NCBI GenBank assembly: GCA_013397455.1
Contig: VYZB01000224.1
Coordinates: forward strand, 961,336-1,025,335
Direction of reading: 5' to 3'
DNA length: 64,000 nt
Origin: Crotophaga sulcirostris
Lineage: Eukaryota > Chordata > Aves > Cuculiformes > Crotophagidae
The position numbers and the translations under genes are program-made. A model generated the notes under the pieces. That model was not told the DNA's origin. It worked only from the letters and a program-made list of their open reading frames with translations, and did no database searches. Positions within the stretch are counted from its first letter, which is position 1; the number at the start of each line of letters is the position of its first letter. Below, one piece after another: positions 22,794 to 35,409 of the stretch.

Positions 22794-24287
22794 CATGCTT
22801 AGCTTTGATGGGCAATATTCTTGATGATGTTTTATATTTGAAAATATGGAGACTGGGGTGGAAGGGCATTTGAAAAAAGTTGACTTCACAGTCGTATAAT
22901 ATTCTAACTTAACATACCAGCCTTTCTTGGTATGTATGAACAAGTCTGAAACTTACCAGTCAAAAATTAAAAATCCTTCTGTTCTCCTTGCTCTATAAAA
23001 TTAAAGTTCTTTAGAAAAAACGATTTTTTCCTTTCCTTCCTTTCTCTTCTTTCCTGTAACATTTCATCCCTTTCAACACGATTAACATGCTTTCTTACTG
23101 TTATGTTCTCAAGTACATAGAGGGCTGCCAGCAAAAATCCTGCAAGGAAAACACCAGAGGAGGATCAGAAGACACAGGGCAATAGAAATCCTTTGAGCAT
23201 TATTTTTTCACAAAGGTTCACTAATAAACTGATCACTGCAGGGCTCTGCAGCTGCCAAAAGGGAAAGTAGATCAAAACAGTAGAACAGTTCAGTGTATAT
23301 TTCAAACTGTGGCACAGAACATTTATTTTGGCATTTACATATCTCATTTCCCCAAGGACAAACTGTGAGCATCTCCAGTAATGATACCCAGATGGTTCTA
23401 TGGATATGGCTTAGCAGTCAAGATTTTTGCTGGTGTAAACTGGCAGTTTTACTGATCTCTCCTCTGCTTTGCTGAAAACTCACGTGTTACGTCACCTCCA
23501 GGACAGCACAGCAACTTCAGTAGGTTGCTTAAGAACAACTTTTACAGCAATACCATTTACCATTTTCATTTTGAAATCTGCTTTCCAGAAACTGGCGGTA
23601 TTTATTCAAAATACGTTGCTCTGCATCCGTTCATGCCATTAAGAGCTTGCTAGTGAAAGGAAATCTCCGAGGGGTGTGAACGCTGCCAAAGCAAATGTGC
23701 TTACTAAGTCAAATAAATATTTGCAGATTTCCTTTCAGCACTCACCAAGCTTTAGTGTCAACATGTTTGCAATCACTGCAATTAGCGGCAAGTGAAGCTT
23801 CAAGACTGCAATGTAGGGAAACATCCTTAAAGAAGGAAGGGACCTTACTTGACTTGCTGAAATGATTAGGAAGGAGCCTGGAAGTGAACAAGCAGCACAT
23901 GGTGTTTCCGAGGAGTTACACAAGTTCAGCAGAAAGAGCTGCTCCATTAGTTCCGTTAATAGAACATTCTGCTACTCCCAGCTTCCTCTGTTGCTGTGCA
24001 GAAGAAGAGGGGAATATATTGTTTTCCTTTAAATAGAATCTAAGCCCAGCAAAAGAAGAATATATAAAATAATTACATTATTATGAGAAGACAGGATTTG
24101 TTGCCAGGGCTGCTAGGACTCTGCCTTTATTGTAGACACAGTTGCATTATCAGTTTAAAGCCATAAACAGGATATATATTCAAACACAGGGCAGCTTCTA
24201 AGAAAAGTGGACATTTCCTGACTTTCTCAGTAAGGGAAGGGGTTTGGTATCTATTTATAAACATCATTGAAAGTCGACAGGCAGATG
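22794..24287. other. Unique DNA with a possible conserved block and exon-like edge
   Basis: The stretch at about 23560-23720 has CpG-containing, non-repetitive sequence (GAAACTGGCGGTATTTATTC, CATCCGTTCATGCC) that looks constrained. Directly next to it lies the exon-like segment 23746-23824 on the minus strand. Confidence 0.45.
23746..23824 (-). other. Exon-like segment, possible signal-peptide exon
   Basis: On the minus strand an ATG at 23824 opens 26 codons that are mostly hydrophobic (MFPYIAVLKLHLPLIAVIA and on). The frame runs into a good splice donor, CTTG|GTGAGT, at 23746/23745, in phase 1. An alternative acceptor (CCCTACATTGCAG) would give an internal exon at 23746-23815. I know no protein starting this way. 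The hydrophobic run could be a signal peptide or simply T-rich DNA. Confidence 0.18.
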
Positions 24288-24462
24288 AATCATAGAATCA
24301 TTTGGTTGGAAAACACCTTTGAGATCATCGAGTCCAATCATACCTGTTCCCTACTAAACCAGATCCCTGAACACCTCATCTATCCTTCTTTTAAATACCT
24401 CCAGGGATGGGGACTCCACCACCTCTTCCAGTGCCTGATAACCCTCTCCAGGAAGAAATTAA
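24288..24462 (-). mobile_element. CR1 LINE 3' end (group D), 175 bp
   Basis: Antisense: AATCATAGAATCATTTGGTTG, GAGATCATCGAGTCCAATC, ACTAAACCAGATCCCTGAAC, then fades after CTCCAGGAAGAAATT. Confidence 0.94.
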
Positions 24463-25721
24463 TGTGTTTATTTTGGTCACCATATAACTCAAAGATGAAG
24501 ACACTTCCTCTCTTCTTTCTATCACAGTGTCTGAGCCAATACTAGCCAAAATATATCCAGCTCTCTGAATAACATAATAAAAAGGAAGGAAAGGACAGGG
24601 AGAAAAGGGAACAGTAAATGAAAAATTCATTCTTTGCAATAAATCTTAAAAAGGCACACCTCCCCTTGAACTAAGAAGCAACATATTAAACCAAGAAATA
24701 ATTTCATTTTCTCATAGGAAAAGTATAATTATTCACACAATGCAAATGACTGGAATTATTAAAGCTGTTGTATCTCCTGTGATTTCAAGCCAAGTAGCTT
24801 GTGATTTTTCAAATGAAAAAGAAAGTGTTTTTTTTTTCTTATTCGAGAACAGAATCTTGACCACCTACAAGACAGCAAATGGGCAGAGCACATCTCAGTG
24901 AGATTATCATCCTTCTTATTTTCCTATTATTAATTTGCTCAAAGGACAATTGCAATGGAAAGGTTATTCACACTGGAAAAAGGTAGCACTGAGTTTTTAA
25001 CCCCAACAAAACACACAACCTTGCCATTTACCATTAAAATCTGGAGAACTTCAACAGTAACCCTTCTCAAAAGAGCTAGTTTTAATCTTGCTGCCCTTAT
25101 AGCTGCTAATTTTCTCTGGTTTTATAGGTCTTTGGTTTCCATTTTGATTATTTAATGAAAGGATGATAAATTCTTGACCTTCATCTCATGAGCTGTCACA
25201 TCTGGCATTTGATACTGTTCTGTGATAGGATGCGATGCCCGTGGGGTCTCCATATGTTCTATATTAACCTACTAATCCAAACCCATTCAAAGAATATAAA
25301 TTGTACAAGTTCTCTTGCTGTACTTTTACCTTTTGATAATTTGTCACTGATGAAATTTCTGGGACTAATCAACAACCAGAATATTTTGAACTGTTTTCAG
25401 ATATGCTACAGCTTACTGAGAGACTCACAAAGGTGTGTCTGATCCCAACTCTGTTGTTGTATGAGTCAATACAACAGAACAGTGTATTTGAAGTTTTTCA
25501 CTTGTGAGGTTGCTAACCCAGATCGTGATGCCAGCTGGGACCATCTCTGCCTGGTTTCATGTACTAAGTACTTACTTCATATAAGTGAATGTTCCTGCAT
25601 GGACTGGCACGTGCACTGTCAGAAGAAAGCCCATTCTTCATTTTTTAAGACCCTGGAGGTGGACAGACAAACAACATGCTTATTATGCTAAGGGAAAAGA
25701 TAATTATGCTCCCTGCTCATA
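24463..25721. other. Unique DNA, no gene seen
   Basis: AT-rich; the first 60 bases could be very decayed CR1. No gene. Confidence 0.5.
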
Positions 25722-25841
25722 TCATAGAATGTCCTGAGTTGGAAGGGACCGACAAGGATCATCGAGTCCATCTCCTGTCCCTGCACAGGACAACCCCAAC
25801 ATTCACACCATGGGGCTGAGGGCCTTGGCCAAATTCTTCTT
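25722..25841 (-). mobile_element. CR1 LINE 3' end (group F), 120 bp
   Basis: Antisense: ATCATAGAATGTCCTGAGTTGG, then CTGTCCCTGCACAGGACAAC and CCATGGGGCTGAGGGCCTTGG. Only the last 120 bases of the element are present. Confidence 0.94.
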
Positions 25842-26401
25842 CATGCAAATTTGTTACCTTCAACTCTCAACATCCTGACTTTATTATTCTCATACCTGCC
25901 TGATTGAGCAGCCAGGTGGGCAGTTATTTGTGTGCTGTTTGTTGTATCATGCAGGTACACCTCACAGAGGAGGACAGTGTAGAGACCTTCTAACGGCACC
26001 GTGGTGGAACAGCCAAATGCAGTGAGTCAGCCGTGCAGCTTCAAGGTCTGGATTTGGCTGAGTCTGTTGGTTTACAAATCCACACTCTTGTCCATTAGTC
26101 ACTATATAAACCAAATGTACAGATGAGGAACCTTCTGCACCCCAAACATTTGATAATTCCCTGTGTACACAACCAAAGCCTTACAGTCACAACATTCACA
26201 CCTGGGTGATAATCCACAGGAATTCCAAAACTTTTCCAACACCACTTGCCAGAAGAGAATTCTCAGTCGTTACTGTAGTTATATACCAAACCTATTAAGG
26301 TCATTCCACGTCAGCTGTCTTCTCTATGCCAGAAACTGCCATATTCCTAATATTTGCATCACTTCAGACTTCATCAGTGCTACGTGGAACATCTTTGCTA
26401 T
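25842..26401. other. Unique DNA, no gene seen
   Basis: No supported structure. Confidence 0.5.
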
Positions 26402-26777
26402 GAGGACAGGCTGAGAGAGTTGGGATTGTTCAACCTGGGGAGACCTTAGAGCAGCCTCCCGGTACTGAAAGGGGCTCCAGGAAAGCTGGAGAGGGAATTT
26501 TTACAAGGGTTGTAGTGATAGGATGAGGACGAACGGCTTTAAATTGGAAGGGGGAAGATTTAGATTAGGCATTAGGAAGAAATTCTTTGCAATGAGGGTG
26601 GGGAGGCCCTGGCCCAGGTTGCCCAGAGCAGTGGTGGCTGCCCCATCCCTGGAGGTGTTGAAGGCCAGGTTGGATGGGGCTTGGAGCCCCCTGATCCAGT
26701 GGGAGGTGGCCATGGCAGGAGGGTGGAACTAGATTATCTTTAAGGTCCCTTCTAACCTAAATCTTTCTATGATTCTA
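26402..26777 (+). mobile_element. CR1 LINE 3' half (group A), 376 bp
   Basis: Sense from GAGGACAGGCTGAGAGAGTTG to TTTCTATGATTCTA. Compared with sister copies it has a small internal deletion after TTCAACCTGG (the LEKRRL codons are gone). The frame 26523-26732 keeps RKKFFAMRVGRPWPRLPRAV. Confidence 0.96.
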
Positions 26778-27704
26778 AATGTCTTTTTGTTAAGCTAATT
26801 CCAGAAAGAGACAAAGAAACAGGAAAGATTAAAGACAGGGGCCATTTCTTCCTGTTTACATTTCAGATTTGAGACACACCACATAACTACTTTTCATCCG
26901 TATATAGTATAACAATTTGATTTTGTGTCATTTTTATTCCTAAAGCAGTATTAATGCAATGTCTTATCAAATTTTAATTACATTGCCATTAAACTATTGA
27001 TGCTTTAAATTCAATAGTAACAGACATTTCTATATAGTTATACTGTCTAGTACTATTTTGTCCAAGACTGATTCCAAACTGTTAGGTCAAAAGCTACCAG
27101 CAAAAGTACTTTGCCTATGTCTATCATAGTTTATAGGGTTACTGTTGCATACAGATGTAGCAATTTAAAGAAATGGAAAAGCTGGATATGATTCAGTCTG
27201 ACATCCAGCACAATCAGCCATGTTTCAGCCAAGGTTGCCCAAGTGGCATCATCGTGTGTGTCTGCAATGCAGATTACAATGTCCTGTAGAAATCCCTGAG
27301 CTGAGCTGGAGAGTGGAAGCAGGCTGAGTTGGCACTTAACCTAGCACAACCTGGCTTTCCCTGATAGCTCTCTACACTACACTATAAAAATAGCCCTAGA
27401 GTGATTCTGAACTACTACAATTAAATTGTGTAACATTCACAGAAAAATGGTCTCTTTGCTTTGAGGACTTGACCAACTGCTTGTTCCTAACATTGTACAT
27501 TGAAGATTGCTCCTTAAAAGCATTTGAAAAGTCTTGAAAGTTGTGGTTTTGTTTTGAAGCACAGTTAAAACCCACCAAAACATCTTTTTTACTGTTCTGG
27601 CTGGTTCAGTATACGCTGTCCTCGTTTCGAAATCACACACAAAGCAATTATCAACATTAAAATTAAAACACCGCAGAAACCATCACGTAAAATGTTGTAA
27701 TATT
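26778..27704. other. AT-rich unique DNA, no gene seen
   Basis: Short overlapping minus frames at 27396-27640 are unsupported. Confidence 0.5.
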
Positions 27705-28083
27705 ATAGAATCGTAGAATCACTTCGTTGGAAAAGATCTTTGAGATCATCGAGTCCAACCATACCTGTCCACAACTAAACCAGATCCCTGAGCACCACAT
27801 CTGCCCGTCTTACAAACTCCACTACCTTCCTGGGAAGTCTCTCCCAGTGCCTGAGAACTCTTTTGGTGAATCCAGACCTCCCCTGGTGCATTTCCTCTCT
27901 TCCTATCGCCTGTCGCTTGGGAGAAGAGACCACCACCCACCAGTTGTAGACAGAGATAAGGTCTCCCCTCAGCCTCCCCTTCTCCAGGCTAAACAACCCC
28001 AGGTCCCTCAGCCACCTCCCATAAGACGTGTTCTCCAGCCCCTTCCCCAGGTCCATTGCCCTTCTGTGGACACAGCAACCCTC
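27705..28083 (-). mobile_element. CR1 LINE 3' half (group D), 379 bp
   Basis: Antisense from TATAGAATCGTAGAATCAC to CATTGCCCTTCTGTGGACAC. The minus frame 27775-28056 contains ORF2 residues ([39 protein letters not shown]). A stretch of the 3' coding region is shortened. Confidence 0.96.
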
Positions 28084-28933
28084 AGCTTTGCATCTGCCTT
28101 GTATGCAGGGAGGAGACCACGGCTGTGTTTTAAATGACTACTGAAGATCAGTTTATTCAGCAGGAAACTTCAGGCAAGTCTGGAGGGAAATGCTGAGCCC
28201 AACCACTGTAAAGTCTGAGCCACTAAGGAGCGATAATTAAGAATCTTCTCCAGAGAGTAGCTGCTTACAAGTACTCTTTCCAATTTTTGAGCACTTTTCT
28301 TTAAGACAAAAAAAAATCCCGGTGCCTGCTTTTTCCTTTAGCACACTTGTGGTAAAGCCAGGTTGCTCTTTATCCCATCACCCATTTTCTCATGTGTCTT
28401 AATTAGTCCTTCCTTCAAACTTTGTTCCAAGCCATGCGTGCAACGGAGGTGAGATTAATGGCCTGTCCTTTCCCACATCACTTTTTCTTCCCCTTCTTAA
28501 CTAAATGTACCGTATTTGCTATTCTGCAGTCATATCCATTCTCCCCTGAGGTTTATTAAAAATATTCACCCTCAGCCTTGCAATTTCATGTGCCAGCATT
28601 GTGGGATGAAAATTAGTTGGTCTCCTGACTCAAAAGGATTAAGTTCTTAGGGTTCTCATCTAGAAAGTGGTAATTTCTATTTCCATAACCTCACTGCTGC
28701 TGCCATCTTGCCTTTCCTGAAATGGTCAACATCCTAGGCCTGCTAAATCCCAGAGCAAACCTAACAGTTCAGCTCTTAGCTGTGCTTGGATTATGTTCCT
28801 CTTTCCCTCATTGTAAAATGAACAATTCTTCAATTGTTTTTCTCTTGGGGTTTTAAGGCTGAAGAACCGTTTGTCATTTCCTATTCATATTTCTTCCAAG
28901 GTCCCTCAGTCTGTTTTGTGGCAGTTGTCACTG
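28084..28933. other. Unique DNA, no gene seen
   Basis: Nothing supported. Confidence 0.5.
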
Positions 28934-29387
28934 TCATAGAATCATAGAATAGTTTTGGGTTGGAAGGGACCAAGAAGGTCATCCAGTCCAGCCCCTCGGC
29001 ACTGAGCAGGAACATCTTCAACTATACCAGGTTGCTCAGAGCCCCATGCAACTGGCCTTGAATGTTTCCAGGGGTGGGGCATCTACCACTTCACCAGCCT
29101 TAGCATAAAATAAATTCTTCCTAATTTCTAGTCTAAACTTGTCCTCTTTTAGTTTAAAACCATTACCCCTTGCCCTGTTCCTACAGACCCTGCTAAAAAC
29201 TTTTTCCCCGTCTTTCTTATCAGCCCTCTCTAAGTACTGAAGGTCACAAGGTCTCATAGTCTTCTCTTTTCCAAGCTCAACAACCCAAACTCTTTCAGCC
29301 TCTCTTCACAGGGGAGGTGCTCCAAGCCTCTGATCATTTCTGTGGCCTCCTCTGTACCTGCTCCAACACGTCTATGCTTTCCTGTGT
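28934..29387 (-). mobile_element. CR1 LINE 3' half (group C), 454 bp
   Basis: Antisense: CATAGAATCATAGAATAGTTT, GGCACTGAGCAGGAACATC, through the ORF2 region to CTGCTCCAACACGTCTATGC. The minus frame 29036-29257 reads KDGEKVFSRVCRNRARGNGF. Decayed and therefore old. Confidence 0.96.
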
Positions 29388-30978
29388 CTCTCGACTTCTT
29401 GTCTGATATGGCTTTTGGGAAGAATTTTCTCCCTTTTTATGTTTAGGAATTGCCCTCAAATCTCTCATTCTTTGGAGTCTAAATCCTAACTGGGGAGTTT
29501 GGGCATTATAACCAAGCACTAAGAAATAATGAAGTAATGCACAAAGAAATAATGAAGCCAACATATTTGTGCTGTGACGCCAGAAGACACAAAAGGGTTA
29601 TGTGGAGTGATGTTTGGCAGCTAAAAAGAAGAAATTCTGAAGATTGACAGATGTAACAATGCAAAAAGAAATCCCAGGGCTCGCAGGTATATGATAATGG
29701 TTTATGCATGTAAGACTTTTCTCACTCAGACATTCAGATCAGGAAAAGCTCCACTGATGTCAAAGGAATTTCTTTCCATTAACTGTGGAGTAATACAGAA
29801 GGGAGTTAGGATCACTGAAAGGAAAGTAAAAAGCTTTAAGATTTCCTACTACACTTTATTTTAAGCAATTCTTGGACACTCTCATATTTTATACTCTTCT
29901 GCAGAGAAAAAGAAAGTAAATCCTAAAGCCTGCACACAGTCAAACCCTATGTCAGGAATGTGAATTTGCCAGTGCTGGGATTCAGGCTGTGCCACTTCAG
30001 TTTGGTCCAGATTATCAAAATTTAAACCCAGCCGATACTGGTTGCAGGTGGCAAGCAGCAGGCTTCTGCTTGAATGTTCAGAAGCTCAACTTTAGACATT
30101 CACTACACACATAACTTAAGTGATTTTTCACCCACAACACTCCCCAGTCAAAGAGTGTTTCTACCTTTTTTCTTCCTTGCCAAGAAGTAGGAAGTCCTCC
30201 AGATCTGAATACAGTCGTTGCAAAAAGTGAGAACCCAGTAAGTAAAATGTAAACAAGAGGTTTAATGTGCCAGCATGGACCATTACCACCTTCTCTTGTG
30301 TCTTTTTAGAAGTTAAAGTCTTTAGACTGAGTTTTCATATAATGAAATAAAGCTGTCAGTTTGGCTTCTACTGCCCTATGCTATAATCATATATTTTTTT
30401 AAATGCCAGATATTTCTATTTCAGTGTGTGTTGATCTGATGCAATTCTTTTGCAGTCCACAAAGGAACAATCATGATATTTTGGTGGTAGGCACTCAATC
30501 AAGAATATCAGATCAATATAAATCATGCATACAACCAGTTTTACCAGCCATATCATGCCACCAGTTCATGGACAGCCCTCTGGAAGCTTCCCATGGATCA
30601 TCTGCAAGCAGAGACAACTGTAGAACTAGATGATCACCCTCTATTGGGCTGTAGTAGGCAAATATGTTGAAAGCACCTCAAAGAACATTTAGAGATGTAT
30701 GGTTTATTACTCCATAAAGTATGCACCACAAACTCTGGGGAAAAGACCACTGCATAAATCTCAAGAGTGTATTTAAGAATCCCATCTTATTCCAATTCAT
30801 GTAAGTCTTTCCTGCAGATCCATAGACCCAGAGGCAGTTTTCAGGTATCTCATTAATTCTACTTGCAACACAAAGTGAATCCATTGTAAAGGCAGGTACA
30901 AATCACATTTAAATATGGTACTAGAGCAGAATTAACCAAAGCTGAACGGCTGAACTGAAGGAGAGGCTGAGCAACAGG
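29388..30978. other. Unique DNA, no gene seen
   Basis: About 1.6 kb with only chance frames (for example 29334-29564 minus, which starts in the CR1). Confidence 0.5.
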
Positions 30979-31230
30979 TATCACAGTATCACAGTATTAC
31001 AAGGTTGGAAACGACCTTTGAGATCACTGAGTCCAACCTATAACCCAATACCAACACCAACCCAGCATCTAAACCATGGCACTGAGTGCCTCATCCAGTC
31101 TCCCCTTAAACACCTCCAGGGTTGGCGACTCCACCACCTCCCTGGGCAGCGCATTCCAATGGCCAATCACCTTTTCAGGGAAGAACTTTTTCCTAATATC
31201 AAGCCTAAACTTTCCCTGATGAAGCTTGAA
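30979..31230 (-). mobile_element. CR1 LINE 3' end (group B), runs into gap
   Basis: Antisense with three tail units (TATCACAG, TATCACAG, TATTACAA), then the ORF2 C-terminus, and cut by the run of N after GATGAAGCTTGAA. Confidence 0.96.
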
Positions 31231-32188
31231 NNNNNNNNNNNNNNNNNNNNNNNNNNNNNNNNNNNNNNNNNNNNNNNNNNNNNNNNNNNNNNNNNNNNNN
31301 NNNNNNNNNNNNNNNNNNNNNNNNNNNNNNNNNNNNNNNNNNNNNNNNNNNNNNNNNNNNNNNNNNNNNNNNNNNNNNNNNNNNNNNNNNNNNNNNNNNN
31401 NNNNNNNNNNNNNNNNNNNNNNNNNNNNNNNNNNNNNNNNNNNNNNNNNNNNNNNNNNNNNNNNNNNNNNNNNNNNNNNNNNNNNNNNNNNNNNNNNNNN
31501 NNNNNNNNNNNNNNNNNNNNNNNNNNNNNNNNNNNNNNNNNNNNNNNNNNNNNNNNNNNNNNNNNNNNNNNNNNNNNNNNNNNNNNNNNNNNNNNNNNNN
31601 NNNNNNNNNNNNNNNNNNNNNNNNNNNNNNNNNNNNNNNNNNNNNNNNNNNNNNNNNNNNNNNNNNNNNNNNNNNNNNNNNNNNNNNNNNNNNNNNNNNN
31701 NNNNNNNNNNNNNNNNNNNNNNNNNNNNNNNNNNNNNNNNNNNNNNNNNNNNNNNNNNNNNNNNNNNNNNNNNNNNNNNNNNNNNNNNNNNNNNNNNNNN
31801 NNNNNNNNNNNNNNNNNNNNNNNNNNNNNNNNNNNNNNNNNNNNNNNNNNNNNNNNNNNNNNNNNNNNNNNNNNNNNNNNNNNNNNNNNNNNNNNNNNNN
31901 NNNNNNNNNNNNNNNNNNNNNNNNNNNNNNNNNNNNNNNNNNNNNNNNNNNNNNNNNNNNNNNNNNNNNNNNNNNNNNNNNNNNNNNNNNNNNNNNNNNN
32001 NNNNNNNNNNNNNNNNNNNNNNNNNNNNNNNNNNNNNNNNNNNNNNNNNNNNNNNNNNNNNNNNNNNNNNNNNNNNNNNNNNNNNNNNNNNNNNNNNNNN
32101 NNNNNNNNNNNNNNNNNNNNNNNNNNNNNNNNNNNNNNNNNNNNNNNNNNNNNNNNNNNNNNNNNNNNNNNNNNNNNNNNNNNNNNNN
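31231..32188. other. Assembly gap, 958 N
   Basis: No sequence. Both flanks are minus-strand CR1, of group B on the left and group A on the right, so the gap probably holds the 5' part of the left copy and the tail of the right copy. Long open frames that cross it are artefacts. Confidence 0.99.
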
Positions 32189-32525
32189 CCCATCCAGTCC
32201 CACCCCCTGCCATGGGCAGGGACACCTCCCACTGCATCAGGGGGCTCCAAGCCCCATCCAACCTGGCCTTGGACACCTCCAGGGATGGGGCAGCCACCAC
32301 TGCTCTGGGCAACCTGGGCCAGGGCCTCCCCACCCTCACAGCAAAACATTTCTTCCCAAGATCTCATCTCAATCTCCTCTCTTGCAGCTGAAAACCCTTC
32401 CCTCTCCTCCTGTCCCTGCACTCCCTGATCAAGAGCCCCTCCCAGCTTTCCTGGAGCCCCTTTCACTACTGGAGGCTGCTTTAAGGCCTCCCCAGACCCT
32501 TCTCTACTCCAGGCTGAACAAGCCC
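32189..32525 (-). mobile_element. CR1 LINE 3' half (group A), starts in gap
   Basis: Antisense from CCCATCCAGTCCCACCCCC to CTACTCCAGGCTGAACAAGC. The tail is hidden in the gap. Confidence 0.96.
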
Positions 32526-33028
32526 ACCTTGCTCTAGCTTTGTTTCCAAAATCGATTTCGTTACTGCCAAAACTCACCCCACTTGCCCTCCCTCACAAGA
32601 CCAGTACAGATGGCAAAAAAAAAAAGAAGGCTGATGTGGAGAACACGACTGCAGGCGCATGAGGTCTGTGGTACCTACAGGTATGTGGCAGTAGATGGCC
32701 AGCACTTTACAGACATTTTGCCTTTACCCAACACCACTCTTCTCATGTGAACATGCAGCAAGGTTCCTATGAAGCTTCTCTCCCCTCGGATCACACACAC
32801 GTTTCACAGCAGGCCTGTTTGGCTGCCTCTCTGCCACTGCCTGCTGCTTAAACATCTCTCTTTACCTCTCCTTAACAGCACAGACTTTCTCTCTGCTCCA
32901 TCACGTAGTTCCTCTCCACACACACACTTCTCCCAGCGATTCCTGGTGCTCTCAGCTCTCACACTCAGGACCCACACAACCCACAGCTGGATGGTTCCCC
33001 ATCTCACTAGTTTGGTCCTTCTGCTCCA
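32526..33028. other. Pyrimidine-rich unique DNA, part 1
   Basis: The plus strand is dominated by C and T from about 32740 (CTTCTCTCCCCTC, CTCTCTTTACCTCTCC). No gene. See the strand-asymmetry finding. Confidence 0.6.
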
Positions 33029-33303
33029 GTATCACACACAGTATCACAGTATCACAAGGTTGGAAAGGACCTCTGAGATCATCGAGTCGAACCTATAACC
33101 CAACACCAACACCAACCCATCATCTAAACCATGGCACTGAGTGCCTCATCCAGTCTTCCCTTAAACACATCCAGGATCGGCGACTCCACCACCTCCCTGG
33201 GGCAGCGCATTCCAATGGCCAATCACCCTTTCAGGGAAGAACTTTTTCCTAATATCAAGCCTAAACTTTCCCTGACGAAGCTTCAGTCCATGTCCTCTAG
33301 TTC
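33029..33303 (-). mobile_element. CR1 LINE 3' end (group B), 275 bp
   Basis: Antisense with the tail complement repeated (AGTATCACACACAGTATCAC), ending after GTCCATGTCCTCTAGTTC. It is inserted in the pyrimidine-rich domain. Confidence 0.96.
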
Positions 33304-35170
33304 AGCACATCAAGATACGCTGTTCCTGCTGCCTTTCATCTCTTCTACAGCAGTGATTCCCTACTCCCACACCACTGCCTGCCCTTCTCTTGGGCTCTCT
33401 CATGCTCAGTAACTCCAATCCCTGTGCACCAGCAATGCAAACTTCTTATCCACCCTGATGGCCCTTCCCCTTTAGTCTGATATTGGTCTGGCTGTCACTT
33501 CTCTCCTCCTTCCCTTCATCTGCTAATCTGTCAATCCCAGCTCATCCACATGATCCCCTTCCTGCTTCTTCAATATTTCTGGAGGAAAACACAAGATCAG
33601 GTGTCTCCTGTAGATTTGTCCTCTCAATATTTTGTTTGTTAGGCAAATCTCTCCTTTCACTAGAACTTAATGCCGTATTGTCGTGGGTGAGGACTGCTTT
33701 GCTGTTGTTGCATGTCAGTATTGAAGTTTAACCAGAGTAGGAATGGGTCAGATGGACTTTCTGGGAGCAAGCGGGCAGTCTAGGGGGAAAAAAGATCCCA
33801 GTCTGCTTGGGTGGAGTAAGCTGAGAGATGCAGCAAAAGAGTGTGAGAGGTCAGCACGGAGATCTTGTAGCCCAGGAGAGACAGAGGCACAGAAGCCAAG
33901 AAAAGCTGACATTACCTGAAAAAGCCACGCAGCACACCTTAGATGTAATGGGAAGAAAGACACTGAGCAACCTGCAGAGAACTCTCTCAGAAACACTTCT
34001 GAGTTGTTAAGCAGTAAGCATAAAGGAAGGCTACCACCCTGCAAGAGCAGAGCAGAAAGGGGCAGTTTTGTTTACAAGCCCTTTTTATCTCCCAGCTGAA
34101 GTTTTCTCTATTTTAAAAGGTTTCCTTCCAGTTTACCTTCAAAGAAAACTTGCCTATTGAACTTACAAGCCATTTTGGTCTCTTCCAGTGTGTTCACTGC
34201 AAGGAGAAGGTCACTCTGGGTTCCTGTTGCACACCTCTATACTCCTCACCACCTCTGGCTCCTCAGACTGACTCAGCTTCCCACTTCAACCGTTTCTGCA
34301 CAGAAGCCAACCGAGTGACTTCGAGGGAGCACTGACACGACACATTATCAGCTCTCCCTTCCTCACTTGCATCCTTTCCTCTTCCCCTCCATCCAATGGA
34401 TGCAGAATTTAGCATTTTCTTTTCTTCTCTAATCCCTTCGTATGCCCCAGTGACCCAGCTTTATTTGTCTTCCCTTTGTAACCTCTCTTCCTCGTTGGCC
34501 TTTCACCTAAAATCGCAAGCATGTTTGCCATTTCCATACCCATGAGCACACTGCCTTTTTCCTTTTATCACATTCTGCTTTGACCTTTCACTTCCGAGAT
34601 TCTCAAATACAACTCTTGATACTGGCTATCAATAATCTGTTTTCTAAAGTTCAGCCTCAAACCAAACACTTAACATGTTGCTGCTTTTCTTGCCCATATG
34701 CCATGCTCAGCACCTACCAGTCTCTAATGACCACTCCATAATTTTGATTTTAGAACCAGAACTCCATATGAGGACAGCTTTGACATGTCTTTACTCGTAC
34801 CTGCTTTCTGAGGTGCCGTTTTCTGTTTCCTCTTACATTGTCCCTGAGCACATCCATCTGACTCCACTCCTATTTGCAAGGAACCAGTTCTCCTACAGCA
34901 CATCCCAGGATGACATGAGGTTAGAATCACAGCTATCTTCATCTTGCCATCACCTCAAGGACCTGTGTACACTGCATATTTGTCTCCTCGGCAAATTCAT
35001 ATCTTGGCCAGCTTCTCAATGATTCTTAGCCATGAACTGAAGTGCAAGGAAACCTATAAAGAGTTCCTGACTCTTCCTTTCCACGTGTCCTTTCTCTTTT
35101 TTTGATCATTATAATTCACCATTTTTAATGTTTAGGATGATAAGGGGATGATAATGTTTAGGATGATGAT
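33304..35170. other. Pyrimidine-rich unique DNA, part 2
   Basis: Long C/T-biased stretches at 33330-33620 and 34080-35110, interrupted by a purine-rich block at about 33770-34060. All frames (for example 34675-35022 plus, 115 codons) look like translated compositional bias. Bases 35128-35170 hold two near copies of AATGTTTAGGATGAT directly at the 5' junction of the next CR1. Confidence 0.6.
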
Positions 35171-35409
35171 AGGGGAGGTTTAGACTTGATGTTAGGAAGA
35201 AGTTCTTCCCTGAAAGGGTGATTGGCCATTGGAATGCGCTGCCCAGGGAGGTGGTGGAGTCGCCGACCCTGGATGTGTTTAAGGGAAGACTGGATGAGGC
35301 ACTCAGTGCCATGGTTTAGGTGATGAGATGGTGTTAGTGTTGGGTTATAGGTTGGACTTGATGATCTCAGAGGTCTCTTCCAACCTGGTTATACTGTGAT
35401 ACTGTGATA
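35171..35409 (+). mobile_element. CR1 LINE 3' end (group B), 239 bp
   Basis: Sense from AGGGGAGGTTTAGACTTGATG to ATACTGTGATACTGTGATAA. It abuts a piece of group A CR1 immediately downstream. Confidence 0.96.

Noticed and set aside
31018..32577. Very long open frames (up to 502 codons) on both strands
   Set aside because: They cross the run of 958 N, read as X. Real ends are CR1 ORF2 remnants only.
34675..35022. Plus frame of 115 codons
   Set aside because: Lies in the pyrimidine-rich domain, where stop codons are depleted by composition.
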